A DNA stretch of 37,765 bases from assembly GCA_015680685.1 (NCBI GenBank), contig MNCI01017497.1:513292-551056 (forward strand). The letters are read 5' to 3'. The position numbers and the translations under genes were made by a program. Positions 1-11,081 of the stretch are shown in pieces. This DNA is from Gnetum montanum. Its lineage: Eukaryota > Streptophyta > Gnetopsida > Gnetales > Gnetaceae. Below the pieces are notes generated by a model, which searched no databases, was not told the origin of the DNA, and saw only the letters and a program-made list of their open reading frames with translations. Positions within the stretch are counted from its first letter, which is position 1. The number at the start of each line of letters is the position of its first letter.

Positions 1-680
1 CATCCACCACGACGCTAAACGGGCAATGTCCAACGGGTCATGACATAAAACTAACCCAAGATAGTCTGCTATGACTATAAACTGCCAATTTCATCTCTAG
101 CCTCTCGATCTATGGCTGTATTCAAACTTCATCAGAGCTACTACCTCGCTCGCCGTCAGCTGATCCTGACAACATTGCTGCTATTCATATACAGTACCTA
201 AAATATCATTTTTTGCCTTAATTTCATCAATAGCTATTCAAGTCTAGGCTTGCTTACTCACTCATGGTTTTCTTGTCTTCTTGGAGTTGTGTTTGCAGGA
301 TGACACTCAGACGTGTTCGTACAAGAATGCACTTCGTCACAGCAGCAAGGTAAGACGTTGTCCACAACACACGTGACAAGACTAATCAAGCCATTCACTA
401 GTACATCTCCCGTTACATATCCCACCTATCCCTCAACATCCTACACTTAGTTACATCCCGGACACACCCAGTACAGTCTAAAACATTGAACACACTGTTG
501 CACACTGCACCACTCTTAAGCAGTTGCAACCCACAAACATGGCATTTGAGCATGCGCATGAGATCAAAACGAAGCTATACATCAAAAAAAATGCGGCCCT
601 TCCCATATAAGCCCTTGGCGGGAAGGTAGTTGCCTTGAAAGCAAACGCTCATGTCTCAAACAATCAAGTAACATCTCATT

Positions 681-842
681 ACATGGCTTTGGCTCTCCGC
701 CAACAGGTTCCCTCGAAACACTAAACAAAGGCCCTGTTCCTCCAAAGAACGCAACACATCATCACGTGGCTTTAGTTGTGCCAACAAGTCCTCTTAAACA
801 CCAAAAAAGAGTCTTGTGCCACCAAAGGACGTACACATCATG
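681..842. repeat. Two-copy tandem repeat, period about 83 bp
   Basis: Copy 1 starts near 681 (ACATGGCTTTGGC) and copy 2 near 764 (ACGTGGCTTTAGT). Both continue through a CCAACA, a CTAAACA/TTAAACA and a CCAAAG(G)A block and end in ACATCATC/ACATCATG. The copies are diverged and contain small indels. No coding role is visible. Confidence 0.55.
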
Positions 843-1080
843 TTTTGATCCCAAATCCACTAAAAATGGCTAGACAATAGCTATTGACAAAGATAAGCAT
901 GACCCGCACACATACCTGGACATCCTCTTCACCACGCACAAGCCCTTAATCAGTTACCAATCCCTACAGTTCCCATTTCCCTATCCAATACAAATTTCAT
1001 TTCCCTAATCCTATGTACTATTGAACATGGTACGATGACGTCTAGCCAAGTGCCAAAGGACAATGTCTCTATCAAGTTGC

Positions 1081-1165
1081 TTGTGGTGTTTTGTACTTCT
1101 TTGTCAACGCTTCTCGGGTTGATTCCTCTAAGCGTCAACAAAGAGGGGCCAATGAAACACCACAA
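1081..1165. other. Long imperfect inverted repeat (hairpin)
   Basis: Left arm 1081-1112 and right arm 1130-1165 are near-complementary, leaving a loop of about 17 nt. The outer arm pairs TTGTGGTGTTT with AAACACCACAA. The inner arm pairs TTTGTCAACGCTT with AAGCGTCAACAAA with two mismatches. A four-base asymmetric bulge lies between. The geometry resembles a small foldback element or a hairpin precursor; there is no evidence of expression. Confidence 0.55.
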
Positions 1166-1377
1166 AATTCTGAGCTTAGTACTTCTCCAACAAGAATCGA
1201 GCTAAGTCATGATGCTCCCCAGCATGACTAAAGCTTGAGGGCCCCACAGACAACTTCAAGCAGAGTCGAACTCAACAAGAAACAGTTCCCTGGGACCCAC
1301 AGACAACCACGGCAACATCTAGTATTAAACATGGCAACTTCGGAGCTCAAGATACTTAGTTCTCACTAAGTATGTAG

Positions 1378-1960
1378 TATGCAGCGTATACGCCCAGCAT
1401 ACATTCCCAGCGTATATGCCCATTGTACACGCCCAACATATATGCTTGGCATGTATGACTAACGTGTACGCCCAGCATACAATCCCAAAGACGGCATGAA
1501 AATAGCACTTCAGAGCAAGATTTTGTACAAAGCATCAACTCACAGGAATAGAGCAATTATCAAGTGTCATCATGGGCTCCCGAAAGTTAAATTTTGGTCT
1601 CGACATCATGCACTTTGGAATTCATATGTTGAGCATGTACATCCTGCACACCTAGCGTATATGCCCGGCATGTACAATGTGTGCGCCCAGCGTGTACACC
1701 CAGTGTATACGCACAGCATGTACAATGTGTACGCTTCATGTGTAGCACAATGTATACCAATCAAAGCTCTCCAGAACCGTGTCAAATCAAGGCCAACCAA
1801 GCTGAACATCCATAGGCAGCATTCTCATGACATCTGAATTCAAATCTGAAGGCCGAATGACTTCTTTTATTTTGATCAAGCCTGTACGCCGAGTTCACAC
1901 GCCCAGCATGTATACGCTAGTGTACAGTAGTATACATCAGTATACGCTGGCGTGCAGCAC
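1378..1960. repeat. Clustered short repeats, GCCCAGCRTAYAY type
   Basis: Dozens of variants of a 15-18 bp unit built on CGCCCAGCATGTA/GTATACGCC occur in three clusters (about 1378-1490, 1639-1750 and 1890-1960). Scattered copies lie near 2110-2160 and 2405. Many units contain the palindromes GTATAC or TGTACA. The array sits upstream of the X terminus and could be the U3 part of its LTR. Short open frames across it are repeat artefacts. Confidence 0.65.
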
Positions 1961-2199
1961 GCTGTACACTTGTAAAATTTCATTCTTTCGCACTCGGTCA
2001 ACGTGCCACATGTCACCCCAATTTTTCACGATATCGGGGTTGGTAATTTTGAGCAAAACTAGAGACAAAAAAAAAGAACCAGAAGACACTGAGAAACAAA
2101 AGTGAAACGAAAACCTGTATGCTGGACCTCAACCCTGCATGCTGAGCATACAGCCTTCACGCTATGCCTGCAGTTCAAACCAGCATACCATCATCCCTC

Positions 2200-2596
2200 C
2201 GCATTCACCGGGGCTCTATGTCCGCCTTCTGTCAGATTCACAACTGTGTTAGATCGATGCATTGTAACTTTCAGTTTTGCAATAATATTACCACATTTCT
2301 TTTGCTAAGATTTGTTAAAGTTTTTTTTGTTCATTATTGCATGCTTATGGTTTACGTTCTTGTACATTTACGCTCCGTTTGACGTTAGTTACGCCGTTTA
2401 CGTATAACCCAGCATACAGTATAATGGTGTACGTTCGGGGAAATCCTTGTTTGATCCGTGTGTGGACCATTCAAGGTACTCTACCTTTGTTAATTCTAGC
2501 TTGCCCTCAAGCGAAGGTAGGGTCTTCTGTGCTTGTCCAGGGATCTCCTGGTTTCTGTTTCATTCCAGCCGGAGACCGACGATTTTGGATAGTACA
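2200..2596 (+). repeat. Terminal part of repeat X (probable LTR 3' end), left copy
   Basis: This stretch aligns with the reverse complement of 37288 to about 37700. Shared landmarks are a run of GTTTACG-like motifs, TACGTTCGGGGAAATCCTTG, CCATTCAAGGTACTCT, TAGCTTGCCCTCAAG and the terminal GATTTTGGATAGTACA. It ends abruptly at 2596, where the Athila-like LTR sequence of element A resumes. Confidence 0.7.
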
Positions 2597-2742
2597 GGAA
2601 GACAACGACCATTCTAACAAAGGTTTTTTCTGGTTAAGGTCTAGCGTATGCAAAGTGCTTACAATCTACGGAATTCGACCGAGTTGCGTGTGAACACCTA
2701 TGATTCACATGGTTGGGCGTAGGGGTATCTAGTCACTCATCA
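2597..2742 (+). repeat. 5' LTR remnant of element A
   Basis: These 146 bp match the last ~145 bp of the 3' LTR (about 14958-15102), including GCAAAGTGCTTAC, TACGGAATTCGACCGAG and GGTTGGGCGTAGGGGTA, and end in ACTCATCA. The remaining ~790 bp of the LTR are absent, having been replaced by repeat X. Confidence 0.85.
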
Positions 2743-2743
2743 T

Positions 2744-2760
2744 TGGTGCCGTTGACGAGG
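2744..2760 (+). other. Primer binding site of A (tRNA-Asp type)
   Basis: TGGTGCCGTTGACGAGG begins two bases after the LTR end. It is a decayed form of the TGGCGCCGTTGCCGGGG site used by plant Athila/Tat-type elements, which is complementary to the 3' end of tRNA-Asp. Two of the three differences are C-to-T or G-to-A changes. Confidence 0.8.
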
Positions 2761-2902
2761 ACTATTAGTCTTACATGCACCATTTAACCTTAGCAAAATT
2801 ATTATTCATGTCATTGGAATGAACCTAGGATAGTAAAATTTACACACGCTAGGCTGACTAAGTAAAAAGTAAGGTACACCGAATAGTGGATTAACATCCA
2901 AC

Positions 2903-5050
2903 ATGTCTTCTTCTCACAGGGGAGATGAATCCAACCCATCGATGCCGCAAGAATATTGGGTGGTCTACATGCATCTTGATGAATATCTTCCCAACTTCAC
3001 CTCCATCCTACATCAGGATGAACATTCATGATGATAGGACATGGATGACAACATCATACTACCGCCTGACCGATCGACTCCTAGAATGCTGTTTCACAAT
3101 CTTGCCAGATTAGGCATCTAGGACCGTGGTGTGGAGTACGTCATGGAGGACCATGACTACCAAGACTATCATCCCACTGAGGCCCAATGGGCATGAGACC
3201 AACAATAGGTAGAACGATATGAACACATGAAGGGGAAACAATTCACTAACCTCCTATTCTTGCAAGGTTTGTAGGACAATGGGGAACCTATCTTTCATGA
3301 CTCCCATTCGGCCGAACTTCCTCTAGGGCATCAGATCATTCAATCCATTATCCAGAATTAGCAACCAAGTGACCGAGATCCCCAAGGGGATGGAGGGTCA
3401 TGTAGGAGAAGTCACAGCTTAAGCAAGGATGGGTAGGAAGATCGAGGCTACCATCAAAGTAGAGGGAGAGATTGACACTGGAGCGGTGACGACTCCTCTC
3501 CTTCTTCTCCATCCTCTCGCTCTCCTCTACCTTCACCTAGTTCAAGCTCTAATCATAACCATGGTAGAAAGGAGTGAGGTGATGGTGGTCGTAAGGATCG
3601 AAGGGATTGGCATGAGGAAGCACGTGACCAATCACGTGAGGGTCACCGTCATGAAAGGAGGGGTAGCCGAAATCGTCATAAACATCGTGGTCCTCAGTAG
3701 GACTATGACCCAAATGAGCCATTGCTGAATACTCAAAGCATGCTCCATATTGCCAAGGTAGTTCAAATACCCAGCAAGCACTTGAAAGATAGCCAGATCA
3801 AATGCATTAACGTGAATAATATCCCTAGGTTTGAAGGGGGGTACAATTGTGATCTACAAACTCACCTGCAAGCATTCCATGATGCTTGCATCCTGCAGAA
3901 TATCGATAATGATTGGCAAAAGCTTAAGTTGTTTCCTTGCACACTCATCAAGGAAGAAAAAAGCTGGTATCAGTCTTTGGAACCAGAATCAATTAGGAGA
4001 TGGAGTACAATGCTAGAGATCTTCAGCAACAAGTATCAAACCTACTCCAAAGTGGTGAATCTGAGACATCAAATCCAAGGTTGGAAACAAGGGAATCATG
4101 AACCCTTGGATGCAAAAATGAGTAGGTACTATTCATTATTACATCAGTGCCTTGGTCATGGCTACTCTCAGTAGGCACAACTTAACCATATCATTGATGG
4201 GCTCCACTTTGAAACTAGAAAGATCCTTAGCGTGTACACCCAAGGATGATTATCAAAACTAAGGGCCCATCAACTGTAGTGCCTCATCGAGCATGTGGCT
4301 AAAGAAGAGGGGGAACTCAGAAAGAAGAAGAGTGTAGAGGTGTTTAATCAGGATCCCTCCATCAAAAAGAGGAAAGTCTGATTCTGTGAAGAGGAGGAAT
4401 CACCACTGGATACAGCGGTGAATCGAAAAACCTTGCTCCTACAAAAACTTGCCCCTAAAATATTGGCAAAGGTTGATAAGATGTGGGACTCTCTGGACAA
4501 AATATTCCAAAATGTTCTAAAAATTGCGGAGGAGTCCAAAGAGCAAGGTAATGATCGTGATCAGTGTAGGAAGAAGGAAGCTGAACGTGCCCATCATAAA
4601 GGTAAGGGAAACGTTGTTGTAGCTGAATAGGTTACAGACTCTGACATAGAGGAGGATGATGAATGTGGCATATGCCAATACAAACATCCTAAGGGGTTTT
4701 GTCCCATGGTGTTACATCTACAAGAGTCTGGGGTGTATGCATTGAACCCTCATTTGGTGAAGAGGCAAACACCCCGAAGGTTGCCTTACCCACAAGGCAA
4801 TCCTAGGCAGTTCCACTAGCTGCAATGATATTATCCAAGTGGAGTGCCACCACAACCTTATGAACACTTCCAGTAGTGGCAGCACCCACAAGCATGGGGG
4901 ATGCCACCTCCAAGACAGCAATACCCTTACCAACAGCCAAATCCCTATGGGTACTACGTTTAGCAACCGGTCTCTCCATGGGACTCTTCCAGTTACGCAA
5001 CCTTTCAAAATTACTATCACCCCTTGGAATATTTTTGACCACAATCTCCA
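2903..5050 (+). pseudogene. gag: Element A gag (Retrotrans_gag), nonsense-riddled
   Basis: Gag forms the virus-like particle. The frame starts at ATG 2903 (MSSSHRGDE), about 140 bp after the PBS, and stays in one frame to about 5050. In order: an acidic N-terminal part; a Ser/Arg/His-rich basic region (about 3480-3710); the Retrotrans_gag core (about 3800-4170) with the LKLFP, WYQSLEPESI and RWSTM...F..KY landmarks; a charged coiled stretch (4430-4620); a zinc knuckle CX2CX3HX4C near 4664-4702; and a Pro/Gln/Tyr-rich tail (4815-5045). I count about 22 in-frame stops (13 TAG, 9 TGA, no TAA) and no frameshift before about 5050. Near 5050 and again near 5180 the frame changes, and the tail continues into the pol region. 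It probably formed one polyprotein with pol. It is a clear pseudogene. Confidence 0.85.
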
Positions 5051-5189
5051 TCACCCAGGAGGAAAGCCCATATCTTTACTATCCTCTATCACCTTCTCCT
5101 ATCGTCCCTACTCAACAACACCCCACTCAACTACCACCTACTCCACTCATGCAGGGAAAATACCACCATAGCCACAGCAACGCAACGCT

Positions 5190-5760
5190 ATGAGGGCTGT
5201 CAACCTACAACCAGCTTCTCAGCTGGGTGGACTAGAAGCCAAGTCACGAAAACATCCCTTCTTCCAGCCCAATAACTTAAGCACACCCTCACACACACTT
5301 GTGGCTGGGGCCTCTGAACCTCAAACCGCCTCCACCATTTCGCCCTTCGAGCAACCTTTGAACCAAACGTCCTCTAATGTACAAACGGTCATGTTCATAC
5401 ACGTAGTGACTGACTGAATAAAGGAAGACCATCTTCCCTAAAAATTAATTGACCCGAGGAGTCCCCTCATCTATCTTCAGGTGGCAGCAAATGAGCCATG
5501 TAAAGCCCTTCTAGATTCGAGGTCAGGAGTCAATTTGATTTCACATGACATGTTCAAGAATTTGAAAATCCATTACTATTCCCTTGGGATTGGTGGAGGA
5601 CATTGTGACCACCTTTTACGAGTGGTCTTATCCTGCTAATTTCCTTGCCATCTGTGTGGAGAACTACAAGGGGAACTTCCCAATCATAATGGGAAGATCT
5701 TGGCTGAGCACAATGGATGCAAGGTTGGGACTCTGAGATCTTTCCCTTGAAATATCAAAG
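5190..5760 (+). pseudogene. pol (PR): Element A aspartic protease region
   Basis: This retroviral-type aspartic protease would cleave the gag-pol polyprotein. A low-complexity linker (5190-5420) precedes it. The active-site region near 5508-5545 reads LLDSRSGVNLIS. The family has D-[ST/G]-G there, so the conserved Gly is Arg (AGG), consistent with a G-to-A change. The frame changes near 5610. The second half, with the flap-distal PIIMGRSWL motif (about 5675-5705), then lies in the same frame as RT and integrase. The enzyme would be inactive from the active-site change alone. Confidence 0.75.
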
Positions 5761-6093
5761 GAAAACCCTTTTGGAAAGATTGAGAAGAAGCGCGTTCCAT
5801 GCATCACGTACAGTGACTTCGAGTTCAACTGTGTGCAACAGCTATGGTCCGTCAAGCGAACATCTATTCAAGCATGCAATCTGTGTACCGAAGAATCGCC
5901 AGTTCAATAGTACCTATATGCAGCAGCCACAAATCAAGAAGGCACCTAGTAGCTGACCGTTGACCCCACTAGCAGTACCTTGTGCATGGAACCATCTGAG
6001 GGGCTTGTACGAGCCTACATAGAGAGCATCGATAAATTGGAGGAGGTTTATCAACAAGTATCCACTATTGATGACCATGATGACTAGGGAAAG

Positions 6094-7620
6094 TTGCAAA
6101 TCCTTGAAAGTTTCAAACAGGAGCCCTTGGAACTTAAATATTTACTGGCCCACTTAAAATATGCCTTTTTGCAGAATAGGAAACCGGTAATTATCAATGC
6201 CACCCTTACTCTTGAACAAAAGAAAAAGTTGCTGAAGGTGGTGAACAAATGGGATGCTACTTTTGCATGGTCATATCTTGAGCTAACTGGAGTTGATCCC
6301 AGGGTCTACACACATCAAATTTATATTGAACCCTCCATGAAGCCACAACGTCAACCACAAAGGTGGTTCAACCCCAAACTAAAGCAAGTCATCAAAGCTG
6401 AAATCAAGCAATTGCTAAAAGCAGGGTTCATCTATTCCATTACTGATAGCAAATGGGTTAGCCCACTCATTATTGTGCCGAAGAAGTGTGGCAAATGGAG
6501 GGTCTGTATAGATTTCCGGTTGCTCAACATGGCTACCTTCAAAGATCACTTCCCACTCCCATTTGTGGACCAAGTGTTGGATACCATTCCAAGGCATCGT
6601 TATTACAGCTTTTTGGATGGTTATAGTGGCTATAACCAAATCCAAATTGCATCAAAGGATTAGGCCAAGATAACTTTCACAAGTCCTTGGAGGACTTTTG
6701 CATACAAGAAGATGCCTTTTGGCCTGTGTAATGTGCCTTTCACTTTCCAATGCCTTGTCCTCAGCATCTTCCAACAGCAAATTGGCAATGGGGTAGAAGT
6801 CTTCATGGATGACTTCTCTACCTATGGGGCCACATTCAATCAAGCCTTGTACTGCCTTGAGCAAGTTCTAAAAAGATGTGTGGACACTAACTTACGGCTC
6901 AACTAGCAGAAAAGCCACTTAATGGTCTAGGAGGGCATTGTGTTGGGGCACCGTATTTCATAGATAGGGATTAGCGTGGATCCTAAGAAAATTAGGGTCA
7001 TCCAAGGAATCACCTAGCAACCAAACACTGTGAAAGATGTTCTGTTATTTCTTGGCCACACTGGTTACTATCGGTGCTTCATCGAAAATTTCTCGAAGAT
7101 CGCCAAGCCGTTAGTGGAACTCACAAAGAAAGATGCTCCGTTCATCTAGACCAAGGAATGTGAATCTACATTCCAAATGCTTAAACAAAAACTCATGGAG
7201 ACTCTAGTTCTACAAGCACTTGATTGGTCCCAGTCCTTCCACATCATGACAGATGCATCCAATTATGCCTTGGGAGCCATGCTTACACAATGTGATGATC
7301 AAAAGTATCCATACTATATCCACTATGCAAGCCATAGCATTGTGGGTGCCCAACTTAACTACATCACCACTGAAAAAGAGTTAATGGTAGTTTTGTTTGC
7401 CTTGGAAAAGTTTCGATACTATGTGCTTAGATACAAGGTGTTCGTGCATACTGACCACAATGCCATCCGATTCCTAATGAACAAGCCAATGGTAAGCCCC
7501 TATATCAAAAGGTGGCTAATGATTCTTCAAGAATTTAACCTCACCATGGTAGATCGAAAGGGAACTGAGAATGTGGTTACTGACCACTTGTCTCGGGTGC
7601 AATGGTATGACGCAAAAGAG
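6094..7620 (+). pseudogene. pol (RT-RH): Element A reverse transcriptase and RNase H
   Basis: This region would copy the element's RNA into DNA. RT landmarks in order: a TFAWSYLEL entry region near 6255; KQLLKAGFIY; WVSPLIIVPKK near 6455-6487; WRVCIDFRLLN; the catalytic Asp in FLDGYSGYNQI near 6612; MPFGLCN at 6712; and the YXDD box as FMDD at 6802-6813. The thumb and connection follow ([17 protein letters not shown] near 7060). RNase H carries TDAS (about 7250), EKEL (7375), HTDH (7450) and VTDHLSR (7580), so the D-E-D-D set looks present. Seven TAG stops interrupt the domain, but the frame is unbroken by indels from about 5617 to 8984. FMDDFS and the overall motif set point to the Athila lineage. 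Confidence 0.9.
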
Positions 7621-7849
7621 GAGGATCCCCTCTCTGACCAATTTCCAGATGAACTCCTCTTCGTGGGTGCGGTTGATCTGCAAGTGCCCAAAGAATCACC
7701 TTGGTTCAGCCACATCCTCATCTTTCTCACAACTCAGGAGTTGCCAAAGAAGTGGGACCATCAGCAAAAGCAACAGTTTCTCTATAAGGTCAAGTGCTTC
7801 ATGGAAATCAATGGTCACCTTTATAAGGTGTGCACAGATGGCTTGGTTC

Positions 7850-8984
7850 ACTGGTGTGTCCTTGATGATGATACATTGTGTGTCCTCCAAGATGCTCATG
7901 AGGGCCCTTGTGGGGGCCACTATGCTAGATGACGCACAGTCATTAAGATCTTGCTTGTAGGATATTACTGGCCCACAATCTTCAGGGATGCACAATGGTT
8001 CGCTCGCTCCTGTGAACAATGCTAGAGAGATGGTGGGATGACTGCACAATTGGAGGAACCTCAACAATGGATCTAACCACTGGAGCCCTTCAACATTTAA
8101 GGCATCAACTTCATGGGTTCCATCACACCCCTGTCCAATGGGAAGGTGTACATCATCGTTGCCGTAGACTACTACACAAAGTGAACGGAGGCGACAACCA
8201 TCATTGACTATTCCTCAAACACCACTGCACAATTTGTCCAACAACAAATCGCCAACAGGTTTGGAGTACCAGATGCACTCATCTTAGACAATGGAACACA
8301 TTTCACGGGTGTCACTTTTTGCAAACTCATGCAACACTTGAGGTTTACCCATAAATTTACAACACCCTATCACCCCCAAGCTAACAGGCAGGCCAAAGTC
8401 ACCAATAGGGAGATCACCAAGATCCTCACTTGAACCATCAGTAAATATAGAAGGGACTAGAACACCAAACTTAATGATGCCCTCTGGGCCTATCACTCCA
8501 CTTGGAAACTTCTTATAGGTTACTCTCCCTATGAGTTAGTGTATGGTAAGCTACCAAAACTCCCAATCCAGGCAGAACTCCAAACACTATCCACAACCAG
8601 TGACTTAGGTCTTGACCTACCACTAGCACAATGTGAACGACTCATCAACCTAAGTGTGCTAGATGAGAATCGATTAGTGGCCCTGTCTTAAAATGAGATC
8701 CACAAGGCCTACAATAAAAAACATCATGATCTTAGGATTTGGAGGGTTACATTTAGATGTGGAGATAAGGTATTGTATTAGAACCCCACCCATGTACCAC
8801 AACCAACCAAGTTTCAAACATTGTGGGAGGGACCTTACATTGTCTCTGAAACCTTTCCATCTAGGGCCTTGCTTATCCACAAACCTGAGGATCCCACACG
8901 AACGCAGTTGGTCAACCGACAACAACTAAAACCTTTCCGTGAGCTCCACCTAACCAGTGCTACCACCTCATCATCATTAGGATA
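7850..8984 (+). pseudogene. pol (IN): Element A integrase
   Basis: Integrase inserts the cDNA into the genome. The zinc-binding HHCC part lies at about 7895-8025 (H-E-G...H, C-E-Q-C). The catalytic core follows in the same frame as RT. At the first acidic position the codon is AAC (8107-8109), Asn instead of Asp. The second Asp is kept in LILDNGTHF (8287-8289). The Glu 35 residues later is Lys (AAA, 8395-8397) in the PQANRQAKV motif. Two of three catalytic residues are therefore lost, both explicable by G-to-A. The C-terminal part contains DALWAYHSTWK and YELVYGKLP and ends at TAG 8982-8984. About nine internal stops are present. Confidence 0.88.
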
Positions 8985-10570
8985 GCCTCACTCCATTTTT
9001 CACATCTCCTCCTTTCCACCCAGTCATGGGGGAGATCGTCCTCCATGCTAATTCATCCTACCAAGCTCCCCATTTTTTTTGAAATTTTTTGTTTTACATT
9101 TTTTTTATTTTTTAACATCATTCGTATGTTTGTCGATTCTTACTAGCTTTTCCTTTCTTTAATTATTTTTTTCATTTCTTTGTCAATTATTTATGCATGG
9201 GTGTGTTTAATTTTTAATTGGATGCTAATAAGTCATCTTATTATCATTAGGTGTCTGGCGCAGATGGTTTTCATTGCAATGGATCATGTGAAATAGTCCA
9301 CCTAGTTTATCTCGCTCCTACCCTCGCATTGTTGTCCTTGGACTTTATGTCTATTTTCATCTCATAAAATTGGCAGTGAGTCCATGTCATCCACCCATTC
9401 ACCCACTCCATGGTTTTCCTTCCGTTGGAAACATGCAACCCCTTCACTTAAAAACATTTTAATTAATGTGACTTATGTAGTTCCCAGACTTGGGGATGAA
9501 CCAATGGTTTGAATTGGGTGTGACTTCAAGGGGAATGCAACATTCATCATTCTCTTATGTCCCTTGGGTTGCCAATGTGTCCTTACGGATTTCTTACCAC
9601 TCCACGTTCTTCTCTACAAGGAAGCTCCTGGACAGTTTGACCTTGCATGGTGTGGTCCTCATTGCAAAAAATTCAAAAAAAATAATAAAAACAACAAACA
9701 TGAGGATTCAAGGGACACCCCTTGGTCAAATGCATGCAAGAAAGCATGGGTTCTTTGCATGGTGTGGTTCCCATGAAAGCACAAGCAAATGAAAAATAAA
9801 ATCATAGCTATGTGGGAATTCAAAGCACACCCCTTAGGCCACCTCTGACAGGCCATACAAACTAGTTATGGGACTCACTCTATCCCCTCTAACTTAGTCC
9901 CATTTCCCTTCTTTCTTCTCATGCCTATTGGATTGGTGGTTATCTGTGGGTGCTCTCTACTACTTGGAGGATGGATGGGGCTTTGCCTATTGCTGCAATG
10001 TCACTGTATGTGGATGGTTTTGGGTCTGAACTCAGGAAAGGTCCTACTGGGTCACTTAACCACAGCTTCACACAGGGTTTCATGTGACTGATGATCAGAA
10101 TTCCAATTCTCTCAGCTCTCTCTTCATCCATTTCTCTCCATAACTCACCTCAATGCTCGTCTTATGTTTTGAAAGTTTGTCATGATTTCCATGAAATTCT
10201 CATGCCTTGGCAAGTTCACTTGGTGGGAGTCTTAACTTGCAATCACCATTTCTTAACCTTGGGGTCCACAAACTCTGGTGTTGAGGATATGCAACGGCTA
10301 CTGAGGCTACCGTCTACTATGGGGAGGACCCACTTGCATATTCTTGGTCCTATTTGTTAAGCTCCCCATCCTTTTGATTTCGTGGTTGATTTTTTTCATG
10401 GTCCCATCGCTCGATTTCTTCTCCACGAAGTTATTTTTCCCCACATTCTCCTACATTTGACTCTTTTTCTAGCCAGGTTACCCTCCTCGTGTTCTCAATT
10501 GTGTTCTTAGTCTCTTACGCTCTTCAACCATCCCAATTTGGTGTTTTAAATTCATCTTTTCGGGTTTTTT
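8985..10570 (+). other. Element A post-pol non-coding spacer
   Basis: I see no supported gene. Parts of it (about 9360-9430 and 9690-9860) match the reverse complement of element B near 27240-27300 and 26930-27050, for example GAATTCAAAGCACACCCCTT and CTTTGCATGGTGTGGTT. This shows it is a conserved untranslated part of the family and not a foreign insertion. It is T-rich at 9065-9220. The short frames near 9490-9790 cross this shared non-coding block and are not genes. Confidence 0.6.
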
Positions 10571-10574
10571 CTGG

Positions 10575-10870
10575 GTTGGTCAACAGGTGCAACCCCCTAC
10601 ATATACGAGACCCCGTATACGTAGCCCCCTGCATATACGTGGCCCCATCAACATAGCGACCAACCCCTATATATATGCCTATTTCAACTTGAATTACTCT
10701 CATTTTGCAAAAAAAATTGGGGGGGGGGGAGATTTTGCCATTTTTCCGTCTAACTTTTTCTCAAGCACCTACATTTTCTATCACGCATCTACATTAACTG
10801 ATCCTTCCCTTATTAGGCACCCAGAGGTATGCTCTCAGTTGTGGGGGGGTGAAGCCTATTTGTAATTAAT
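10575..10870 (+). promoter_or_regulatory. Internal U3-like array with TATA-like sequence upstream of ORF3
   Basis: Repeated CATATACG/CCGTATACG/GCCCC units (10595-10670) resemble the U3 array of this element's own 3' LTR (about 14200-14310, GGCCCCGTATAC and CCTCGTATACATGG). A TATA-like CCTATATATATGCC follows at about 10667-10680, then GCCTATTT, and then CTTTTTCTCAAGCACCTACATTTTC, which resembles the LTR stretch after its TATA box. A run of about 10 G lies near 10719-10730. ORF3 starts 200-400 bp further on. A promoter role is inferred from position and resemblance only. Confidence 0.4.
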
Positions 10871-11081
10871 TAATACTTTACACCTCTAAGGGAAGAAACA
10901 GAAACAATAGTTTCAACTCCAACTTATCCCTTATTTTTGCCTCTAACCCATCAATCAACACTCTAGGGGATTTAATGGAATGCCTATGCGAGCATCATCA
11001 CTTAGTCTAACTGAGAAAGTGTATGAGGGCTATTTTTAGCAACTTGTGCACAGTCTAATTGGTGGTTATGTTTGATTGCAA

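Larger units (their letters stand above)
1..2596 (+). mobile_element. Repeat X, 3' part of an unclassified LTR-type element
   Basis: No intact gene is visible; every open frame is short and overlaps repeats. The last ~400 bp (about 2200-2596) match the reverse complement of 37288-37765. Both copies stop at the same terminal motif, GGATAGYACA, and the right copy begins TGTGCTATCC when read on +. A TG...CA type end and a position inside the LTRs of other elements suggest the 3' end of an LTR retrotransposon whose body lies left of the window. The family is not identified and no polyprotein was recognised. 1-680 holds nothing I can name. Confidence 0.5.

Noticed and set aside
300-360. Possible splice acceptor (TTTGCAG followed by an open stretch) of a host gene
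   Set aside because: No downstream exon-like frame, no homology and a repeat context; too weak to report as a gene.
950-1165. 71-codon minus-strand open frame
   Set aside because: It overlaps the hairpin and repeat X, has no recognisable motif and no codon signal.
1356-1837. Open frames on both strands with repeated HPAHLAYMPG/MLGVYA-like peptides
   Set aside because: They are translations of the GCCCAGCATGTA array; the repeat explains the peptide periodicity on both strands.
2337-2693. 118-codon frame similar to the minus-strand frame at 37302-37511
   Set aside because: Similarity follows from the X repeat and the frame crosses the X/LTR junction, so it is not a conserved gene.
3480-3710. 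Ser/Arg-rich stretch resembling an SR splicing factor
   Set aside because: It lies in the gag frame of element A between the gag ATG and the gag core; basic Ser/Arg regions occur in retrotransposon gag.
2903-8984. Idea that TAG is read through or reassigned because it dominates the stops
   Set aside because: TGA and TAA stops also occur in frame, catalytic residues are mutated, and methyl-cytosine deamination explains TAG without recoding.
10715-10732. G-run as a G-quadruplex
   Set aside because: It is a single homopolymer run, not four separated G tracts; also prone to sequencing error.
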